This document shows positions 1-5,124 of a stretch of 6,101 nucleotides of DNA, one piece after another. The stretch's first letter is position 1. Every line of letters starts with the position of its first letter. Origin of the DNA: CAZVWW01 sp964631265 (GTDB lineage: Bacteria > Thermotogota > Thermotogae > MWEM01); contig CAZVWW010000132.1 in NCBI GenBank assembly GCA_964631265.1, forward strand, positions 1 to 6,101, written 5' to 3'. Under the pieces are notes generated by a model that was given only the letters and a program-made list of their open reading frames with translations, made no database searches and was not told where the DNA came from. A program made the translations under genes and the position numbers.

Positions 1-539
1 TCTCTCAGGATATCATCCATGATCGTCTTCGGGCCTCTGTTGTCCCGGCTTCTCATGATGGCGGATGCGGCGAGGTGGGCGATGTAGTTCCCCCCCAGCC
101 TCTCTCCGAAGAACTGGGAGAAGCCCCCCTTTCTGAGGATCGTCTTTCCGTCGTTGCCGAAGCTGATGCTTCCCGTGCCGCAGGCAACCATAATGCCGAG
201 CCCTGAGACCGTTCCCGATCTCAGGGCTATCAGGCCGTCGTTGTCAAAGTGGTATTGCCTTAATTCGAGTCTGTCCAGTATCTGTTTGATGATCTGATAA
301 TCGTATTCGAGATCGGCTCCCGCTACACCGAAAAAGGCGTTCTTGATTTCTTTTCTGGATATTCCGGCCTTTTTGTAAAGACGGTCCAATGTGTCTTTGA
401 TCCGACTATGAGATTCTTCAACCCCGCATCCCTGATAGTTGGAACCGGCCCCTCTTTCAAAAGCGATGATTTCCCCGGATTCGTTTGATACGATTGCCGC
501 TGTCTTTGTTCCCCCGATGTCAACGCCGAGTAGATACAT
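1..539 (-). CDS. BadF/BadG/BcrA/BcrD-family sugar kinase, N-acetylglucosamine-kinase-like (3' end beyond window)
   Basis: The first 179 codons of an ASKHA-fold (actin-like ATPase) kinase are visible; the rest lies past base 1. The ATG at 539 is chosen because GGAGG sits 6 bases upstream and the phosphate-1 loop follows at once, as usual in this family. Visible motifs are G5-V-D-I-G-G-T-K-T (phosphate 1), the F70-G-V-A-G-A segment, D99-N-D (likely sugar/catalytic region) and C120-G-T-G-S (phosphate 2). The family phosphorylates N-acetylglucosamine or related amino sugars with ATP in the cytoplasm; other members activate 2-hydroxyacyl-CoA dehydratases, but those are iron-sulfur proteins of a different pattern. 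The motif after phosphate 2 reads F144-G-E-R-L-G-G where N-acetylglucosamine kinases usually have GDEGS, so the substrate is uncertain. The gene has its own promoter and is separated from the export operon by a terminator, so a shared function is not implied. Confidence 0.88.
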   Translation of the reverse strand, partial: MYLLGVDIGGTKTAAIVSNESGEIIAFERGAGSNYQGCGVEESHSRIKDTLDRLYKKAGISRKEIKNAFFGVAGADLEYDYQIIKQILDRLELRQYHFDNDGLIALRSGTVSGLGIMVACGTGSISFGNDGKTILRKGGFSQFFGERLGGNYIAHLAASAIMRSRDNRGPKTIMDDILR

Positions 540-545
540 ACCCCA

Positions 546-550
546 CCTCC
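546..550 (-). promoter_or_regulatory. Ribosome binding site of the kinase gene
   Basis: GGAGG on the minus strand, 6 bases before the ATG at 539. It decides the start of the kinase and agrees with the position of the N-terminal phosphate loop. Confidence 0.85.
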
Positions 551-571
551 ATTTATTTCACTGTGTAATTA

Positions 572-600
572 ATTATATCATAAAAAACCCGTCTTTTGAA
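572..600 (-). promoter_or_regulatory. Candidate sigma-70-type promoter for the kinase gene
   Basis: A perfect TATAAT lies at 572-577 on the minus strand. Seventeen bases upstream, at 595-600, is TTCAAA, which matches TTGACA at 4 of 6 positions. Transcription would begin near 565, giving a leader of about 25 bases that carries the GGAGG at 546-550. The -35 region falls inside the hairpin of the upstream operon's terminator. The -10 match is strong, but the -35 match is modest and lies in an A/T-rich stretch, so only the -10 is well supported. Confidence 0.6.
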
Positions 601-608
601 AAAACGGG
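581..608 (-). terminator. Rho-independent terminator of the export operon
   Basis: On the minus strand CCCGT pairs with ACGGG (bases 604-608 with 588-592). After one mismatch, three further A-T pairs extend the stem around a 3-base loop. A run of six T follows (582-587). It begins 26 bases past the stop codon of the permease gene, so it most likely ends the five-gene transporter transcript. Read on the plus strand the hairpin has no T run after it, so it is one-directional. Confidence 0.85.
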
Positions 609-634
609 ATTTGTTCATTCTTCAACGGTCTGTT

Positions 635-1864
635 TTATTCATATCGAAGCGCTTCGAGCGGGCTTAATTTTGATGCTTTTGAAGCCGGATATATCCCGAA
701 GAAGAGACCAATCATCGAGGCAGTTCCAAAGGCGATCATGATTGACCCCCAGGTGACCTGTGTTTCAAGATCATAAGCCGAGGCGGCCAGCTCAACCGCC
801 TTGGAAAGGGCGATACCCAGCAAAACTCCGATGACACCTGCAACGAAGGTGATGACGATGCTTTCAATGAGAAATTCGGAGAGGATCCTCTTGCGGGTTG
901 CACCGAGCGCCTTTTTGATACCGATCTCCCGTGTTCTCTCCGAGACGGAGACCAGCATGATGTTCATGATGCCGATGCCGCCGACCAGGAGGGAGATGGC
1001 TGCTATCGAGCCGAGAAAGATGTTCATGATCCCGGTGACTTCTGAAACGGCCCCGAGGATGGAATCCTGACTGGTTATGTTGTATTTGTCCCCGTCCTGA
1101 AGCCGGAGATAGAGGACCTGGTCGATCTCGAGCTGGGCCTTTTGAGAGGAATCGGAATCTTTTGCCGAGGCGAGGATGGTGGATACATTGCCCTTCGTGT
1201 TGACAATCCGCCCTTCTGCGGTGGTGAAGGGGATGATGATCATTTTGTCGGGGTTGTACATCAACTTGCTCCCCGTCTGTTCCAGTTTGCCCACGATGCG
1301 TATGGGAATCTTCTTGTTGGTGTTGCCGATGGAAACGCCCATGTAGACGGTCTTGCCAAGCGGTTCATCCGTGCCGAAGAGGTTTCGGGCCACTTCGCTT
1401 CCGATGACACCGACTTTTGCGTAGTCATCGAGATCCTGCAGACTCAATCGTCTGCCGTATTCGACATTCATCGAGAGGATGTCAAAGATATTGGGATAGG
1501 CTGCATATATCTGTGCCTGGGTGTTGTTCGTTGTGTATTTGACGGGGAACTGATTCTGAATCACGGGGGTCACGTCTTTCACGTCCGGGCACATCTTCGC
1601 GATATTCTCCACGTCCTTTTTCGTCAGGACGTCTGATAGCCCGACAAAAGAACGGCCGCCCGATCCCCCTGAAAAGCCCGGGGTGATCATCAGCACATTC
1701 GATCCCAGCGCTGAAACCCGCTCGGTAATTCCGGCCGTGGCCCCCTGCCCGATTGATACGACAGCGATCATGGAGGTGACGCCGATGATGATGCCCAGCA
1801 TTGAAAGGAAGGTTCGGGTCTTGTTGGCGATTAACGCCCTGGCGGTTTCTATCAGCAGTTCCAT
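635..1864 (-). CDS. MacB/FtsX-type ABC transporter permease
   Basis: This is a 409-residue inner-membrane subunit of the MacB class (type VII ABC exporter fold). It has one N-terminal membrane segment at about 19-39, then a large periplasmic domain (about 40-280, MacB_PCD type) that starts with a Gly/Ser-rich stretch at 63-70. Three more membrane segments follow at about 282-305, 331-355 and 373-392. The loop E309-R-T-R-E-I-G-I-K-K-A-L-G-A is the conserved cytoplasmic coupling element that contacts the ATPase, and the end P393-A-S-K-A-S ... P402-L-E-A-L-R is also typical. Family members do not carry substrate through the membrane; they transmit ATP-driven movement to the periplasm and push substrate out through adaptor and TolC. 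Unlike E. coli MacB, the ATPase is not fused here but encoded by the gene just upstream. The ATG at 1864 directly follows that gene's TGA. The last gene of the operon, it is followed by a terminator. The substrate is unknown. Confidence 0.93.
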   Translation of the reverse strand: MELLIETARALIANKTRTFLSMLGIIIGVTSMIAVVSIGQGATAGITERVSALGSNVLMITPGFSGGSGGRSFVGLSDVLTKKDVENIAKMCPDVKDVTPVIQNQFPVKYTTNNTQAQIYAAYPNIFDILSMNVEYGRRLSLQDLDDYAKVGVIGSEVARNLFGTDEPLGKTVYMGVSIGNTNKKIPIRIVGKLEQTGSKLMYNPDKMIIIPFTTAEGRIVNTKGNVSTILASAKDSDSSQKAQLEIDQVLYLRLQDGDKYNITSQDSILGAVSEVTGIMNIFLGSIAAISLLVGGIGIMNIMLVSVSERTREIGIKKALGATRKRILSEFLIESIVITFVAGVIGVLLGIALSKAVELAASAYDLETQVTWGSIMIAFGTASMIGLFFGIYPASKASKLSPLEALRYE

Positions 1865-2557
1865 TCATGTTCTCCTTTCAATCTTCTCGATCTGGCCGTC
1901 GAGAATGTGCACAACCGTGTTGCCTTCGTTGATCATTTCGGGATCATGCGTGACCACAATGATGGTCTTTCCGGAGTTGTGAAGGTCTTTCAGGATATTC
2001 AGAATGTCCTCGGAACTCCTGGAATCGAGGTTTCCCGTTGGCTCATCGGCCAGAACCACGGGCGGGTTGTTTGCCAGGGCCCGTGCGATGGCCACTCTCT
2101 GCTGCTGCCCGCCGGAGAGCTCGTTCGGTCTGTGTTTGAGCCGTTTGCCGAGTCCCACCTGTTCAAGGAGTTCTTTTGCCCGCTCCATTCGTTTTCTCAG
2201 GCTTACCCCGGAATAGACCAGCGGAAGCGCGACGTTCTCCTGGGCACTCATCTTGGCAAGCAGGTTGAACTGTTGAAAGACGAAACCGAGTTTGTTGTTG
2301 CGGATGCCGGCCATCTGATGATCTTTCATCCTGGAGGTGTTGACCCCGTCGATGAAAAGCTCGCCCTTAGTCGGTTTGTCGAGACAGCCGGTGATCTGCA
2401 GGAAAGTGGATTTCCCGCTCCCCGATGGGCCCATAATAACGATGTAGTCGCCTTCGTCTATGTCCAGGTTGAATTCTTGAAGCGCGTGAACGCTTTCCTC
2501 GCCCATCTGGTATATCTTCCATATGTCCTTTAGCGAGATGACTTTTTTCTTCCCCAT
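1865..2557 (-). CDS. ABC transporter ATP-binding protein, MacB/LolD class
   Basis: A complete 230-residue nucleotide-binding subunit. It shows Walker A G43-P-S-G-S-G-K-S-T, the Q-loop at Q95-Q-F-N-L-L, the ABC signature L147-S-G-G-Q-Q-Q-R, Walker B V167-V-L-A-D-E, the D-loop N176-L-D and the switch histidine H204 in VTHD. The Q-loop sequence and the LSGGQQQR signature are characteristic of the MacB/LolD/FtsE group. It hydrolyses ATP on the cytoplasmic face and drives the permease encoded immediately downstream (TGA and ATG abut). The ATG at 2557 is chosen: AGGTG lies 9 bases upstream, and homology begins a few residues in. A GTG at 2599 would add 14 residues unlike the family and overlap the adaptor gene by 23 bases. 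The gap to the adaptor stop is 19 bases. No catalytic residue is missing. Confidence 0.95.
   Translation of the reverse strand: MGKKKVISLKDIWKIYQMGEESVHALQEFNLDIDEGDYIVIMGPSGSGKSTFLQITGCLDKPTKGELFIDGVNTSRMKDHQMAGIRNNKLGFVFQQFNLLAKMSAQENVALPLVYSGVSLRKRMERAKELLEQVGLGKRLKHRPNELSGGQQQRVAIARALANNPPVVLADEPTGNLDSRSSEDILNILKDLHNSGKTIIVVTHDPEMINEGNTVVHILDGQIEKIERRT
1872..1876 (-). promoter_or_regulatory. Ribosome binding site of the permease gene
   Basis: AGGAG on the minus strand, inside the last codons of the ATPase gene and 7 bases before the permease ATG at 1864. Another ATG at 1868 would be only 3 bases from it and opens a different frame without family resemblance, so 1864 is the start. Confidence 0.8.
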
Positions 2558-2579
2558 TATCCGTTGCACCTGTCCATTA
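2555..2579 (-). promoter_or_regulatory. Double TAATG junction between adaptor and ATPase genes (possible coupling mini-frame)
   Basis: On the minus strand the adaptor's stop forms TAATG (2575-2579), opening a six-codon frame M-D-R-C-N-G. The stop of this frame forms a second TAATG (2555-2559) whose ATG is the ATPase start. Ribosomes could re-initiate twice and so keep ATPase and adaptor synthesis coupled. The arrangement is seen directly; any role is inference and the frame is short enough to be chance. Confidence 0.3.
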
Positions 2580-3659
2580 CGGTCTGTTCCTTTCGCCACC
2601 GGTTGGCGGGCCGCCGGTAAAGCTGAGGTTCAAATCCTCCATGGCCTGGATGGCTCGCGCCTGATCAGGGGGTATGATGACGGTTTCGCCGGCTTCAAGT
2701 CCCTCTGTGACTTCAACGTATTTCTCAGTCTTCTGGCCTGTTTTGATATACCGCTTTTCCCGGTCGTCACCGGATTTCGATTCGTTTTTATTCGATTCAG
2801 CGGAGGGTGGCAGAATGTAGACAAATGTTCCCCCTTCATCCTCCTTTAACGCCAGAAGCGGGATGGAAATCACATCTGCCCGTTCCATGAGAACAATTTT
2901 GACGTTGCACGACAGACCGGGAATGACCCCGTATTCTCTCGGATCCTTGTTGAACGAGAATTCAATCGGGATCACCACGATCCCTCCCGAGGAATTGGCA
3001 TGCAGGCTGATATCCCTGATCTTCCCGTTTAATCTCAGATTGTCCAGCGGCTCGAAAGTAAACTGGACACGCTGTCCCTCTTCGACTTTTTTCAAATCCA
3101 CTTCATCGACGGAGGCCTCGACTTTCATCTCCCCGTCCTCAACGAGGGTGCAGATGACAGCATTGGCGGTGATCAAATCTCCCACCTTGTAGTTGACGGC
3201 TTTCACAAACCCGCTTACCGGCGCTCTCAAAACGGTGTTCTCAAGGTTTTCCCCGGCAATTTCGAGTGCCTTCTGCTTTTCCTCCACAATCTTCGGAGCC
3301 GTTCCGATCGAGTTCTCATAGGCGGTCTTCGCCTGAAGATACTGCAGTTGATACTCATTATCGGATATGCGGGCAACCGTCGCCCCCTTTTCCACCCGGC
3401 CGTTCTCCTCTACTAAGAGTTTTTCCAATTCTCCGCTGACCCGTCCGTAGATATTTCTCTCCGGTGCTGTGACATTACCGATGACCTCGAGAGAATCTCC
3501 GATGGTCTTTCGCTCAACGGTGTATCTCAGATTGATATCGGGCATGTTGGCCCCTTTTTCAGATGCACCTGATCTGAGACTGTTCCAAATCAGCAGGCCG
3601 CCTATCACAACAACGGCGATGAGGACCAGCCATATCAGAATCTTAGTTCTCTTCTTCAT
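2577..3659 (-). CDS. HlyD/MacA-type periplasmic adaptor (membrane fusion protein)
   Basis: A 360-residue adaptor anchored by an N-terminal membrane helix (about 7-26, after the K2-K-R-T-K charged start), with the rest in the periplasm. Domains in order: first half of the biotinyl-lipoyl domain (about 66-98, G72-R-V-S-G-E and E85-N-G-R-V-E-K-G), an alpha hairpin (about 101-143), the second lipoyl half (L144-R-A-P-V-S-G-F-V through about 175), a beta-barrel domain (about 177-260) and a membrane-proximal domain (about 261-335) ending E319-G-L-E-A-G-E. A charged, probably disordered insert lies at 286-302, and the tail is Pro/Gly-rich. It should join the ATPase/permease pair to the TolC-type channel. 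The hairpin is only about 43 residues, much shorter than in MacA, and lacks the R-x6-L-x6-S tip motif that binds TolC. The ATG at 3659 has GGAGG 8 bases upstream and overlaps the TolC gene by 17 bases. Confidence 0.93.
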   Translation of the reverse strand: MKKRTKILIWLVLIAVVVIGGLLIWNSLRSGASEKGANMPDINLRYTVERKTIGDSLEVIGNVTAPERNIYGRVSGELEKLLVEENGRVEKGATVARISDNEYQLQYLQAKTAYENSIGTAPKIVEEKQKALEIAGENLENTVLRAPVSGFVKAVNYKVGDLITANAVICTLVEDGEMKVEASVDEVDLKKVEEGQRVQFTFEPLDNLRLNGKIRDISLHANSSGGIVVIPIEFSFNKDPREYGVIPGLSCNVKIVLMERADVISIPLLALKEDEGGTFVYILPPSAESNKNESKSGDDREKRYIKTGQKTEKYVEVTEGLEAGETVIIPPDQARAIQAMEDLNLSFTGGPPTGGERNRP

Positions 3660-5124
3660 CTAAATTGCCTCCAAGTATTAGTCCTGATTCTTTTAATATT
3701 GTCAGTTCTGTCATAAAATACTGATGCAGGGCGTTCAGATAGTCCACCTTGGCCTTTTCCCGGGCGATATGCGCCAGGTCTCGGTCCTCTTTGGTGTTGA
3801 ATCCCTTTTTATAGAGTTTTTCGGCCTCTTCAGAATCATCTCTCGCCTCGCTGAGCTCGAGCTCTTTCAGCTCCAGCTCCAGTTCGGCCAGCTCGATGTC
3901 AATCCCGTATCCCTCGAGGCGTTCCCGACGCTGTTCAATGGCATCCTCGAGTTGTAACCGGGCGATATCCGCGTTGTTCTTTCTGTTGAGTACCTCGAGC
4001 TCACGCTCGCCCCGGTCAGTGATGGGGAGTGTGGCTTTCACGCCCATCGAGAAAGAGAAATCGCCTTTTTCATAAAGCGCAATTGTCTGTCCGGAGATGG
4101 TCTCATCAACGTCTTTGACATAATAGTCGAGTTCGAAGCTGAACTCGGGATTGGCGATCAGTGGCAGGAACCAAAAATCCTCCTCTTCTCTTGCCTTTTC
4201 CAGTTCAAGTTGCAGAGACCGGATATACAGGTTTTCCAACGCCACATGCTCCAGCCCGTACGCTTTGTAGAGTTTCGGGATAAGCGTTATGAACTCTTCG
4301 TACAGTCTCTCCCGGTCCTTTTCACTCCCAACCCCGATCGTCATGAGCTTTTTCTCGGCTGTCTTCGACGTTTGCCGGGCCATCAGGAGCTGGCGTTTAT
4401 AGTTTTTCCTGACGCTGTCGTCCGTCTCGTTGTTGTAAAGGCGCTCAAAGACCTCGGCTTGATGATCGGTGAGCGACTTCAGCCGCGTGTAATAGGCGGC
4501 GTCGAAGCAGTCTTTTGCCAGCTCGAGAAAGATTCCCCAGCGTGTCTGATTCAGGTTGTAAAGATCTGCGAGTCTGTTGGCCTGATTCTCCAGCTCCTTC
4601 GCATGCTCCTCGGTGATCAGCTTTCTGTTGGCGGTGAAGCCGACGTAGTTGATGTTGAACTCCCCGCCTTCACTGTCTTGATCCCCAAAATATTCAGTGG
4701 CACTGTACTGCACCGGTACTCTGATCCCGAAATCTGTTCCGAGGACGTGAAGGAAATCGGCTGAGAGGCTGAAATTCATGTCCGTTTTCGACTTGTACTG
4801 ATGAGCTTCAACATCCTCGCTGACGAAATTCCTGTTGTATGAAAAGCCCTGACCCGGTCCGGCATTGAGGCTGATATACGGGATGTAAAAAGCGGCGTAC
4901 TGATCCACAAGCATCTCTGAAGATTTCACCTTCAACTCGAGCCGGCGATAGTCGGGATCGGCATCAAGCCTTTCTCGAAATTCGTCCCACACCAACGCAT
5001 CTTCGGGAAGGAACGTATCCTGAACACCGGATCCAAAGACATATAGCAGGGAGAACAGAAAGAAGAGAAGCGTGATCGCCCTCTTTATTCTGTTCCCTGG
5101 TTTGAAGCCGGTCATTTTAACCAT
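3643..5124 (-). CDS. TolC-family outer-membrane channel protein
   Basis: From the chosen start this is a 493-residue protein with a signal peptide: a basic N-region (K8 to R15) then a hydrophobic core at about 16-33. The mature part shows the TolC plan twice over: helix, strands, helix. Strand-like alternating segments occur at about 80-168 (starting Y79-I-P-Y-I-S-L) and 318-368 (P321-L-I-A-N-P-E-F-S-F ... T365-L-P). Helical coiled-coil regions lie at about 171-310 and 372-480. The end, L437-Y-K-K-G-F-N-T-K-E-D followed by a long helix, is the usual TolC-family C-terminal signature. It is expected to trimerise into an outer-membrane barrel with a periplasmic tunnel for this exporter. The ATG at 5124 overlaps the upstream stop by 8 bases (ATGGTTAA), suggesting translational coupling. 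Alternatives are an ATG at 5166 (507 residues) and one at 5115 (490); none has a strong ribosome binding site. Identity is secure at family level only. Confidence 0.85.
   Translation of the reverse strand: MVKMTGFKPGNRIKRAITLLFFLFSLLYVFGSGVQDTFLPEDALVWDEFRERLDADPDYRRLELKVKSSEMLVDQYAAFYIPYISLNAGPGQGFSYNRNFVSEDVEAHQYKSKTDMNFSLSADFLHVLGTDFGIRVPVQYSATEYFGDQDSEGGEFNINYVGFTANRKLITEEHAKELENQANRLADLYNLNQTRWGIFLELAKDCFDAAYYTRLKSLTDHQAEVFERLYNNETDDSVRKNYKRQLLMARQTSKTAEKKLMTIGVGSEKDRERLYEEFITLIPKLYKAYGLEHVALENLYIRSLQLELEKAREEEDFWFLPLIANPEFSFELDYYVKDVDETISGQTIALYEKGDFSFSMGVKATLPITDRGERELEVLNRKNNADIARLQLEDAIEQRRERLEGYGIDIELAELELELKELELSEARDDSEEAEKLYKKGFNTKEDRDLAHIAREKAKVDYLNALHQYFMTELTILKESGLILGGNLDEEEN
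3668..3672 (-). promoter_or_regulatory. Ribosome binding site of the adaptor gene
   Basis: GGAGG on the minus strand, 8 bases before the ATG at 3659 and within the coding end of the TolC gene. It is the clearest ribosome binding site inside the operon and fixes the adaptor start. Confidence 0.85.

Noticed and set aside
1142..1636. A 164-codon open frame on the plus strand, opposite the permease gene
   Set aside because: It lies wholly within the conserved permease gene and has no domain, signal peptide or ribosome binding site to support it.
1482..1868. An alternative minus-strand frame starting at the ATG at 1868, just before the permease start
   Set aside because: Its product is Arg/His-rich with no membrane segments, and its ATG is only 3 bases from the AGGAG. 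The permease frame from 1864 explains the region.
1907..2533. A 208-codon open frame on the plus strand, opposite the ATPase gene
   Set aside because: It is an antisense shadow: the minus strand encodes an ABC ATPase with every motif intact, and the plus-strand product shows no recognisable family or ribosome binding site.
2558..2599. A longer N-terminus for the ATPase from a GTG at 2599
   Set aside because: The extra 14 residues are unlike the family, the overlap with the adaptor would be 23 bases, and an ATG with an upstream AGGTG exists at 2557.
4210..4764. A 184-codon open frame on the plus strand, opposite the TolC-family gene
   Set aside because: The minus strand carries a well-supported TolC-family protein across the whole stretch; the plus-strand frame is a by-product of its codon composition.
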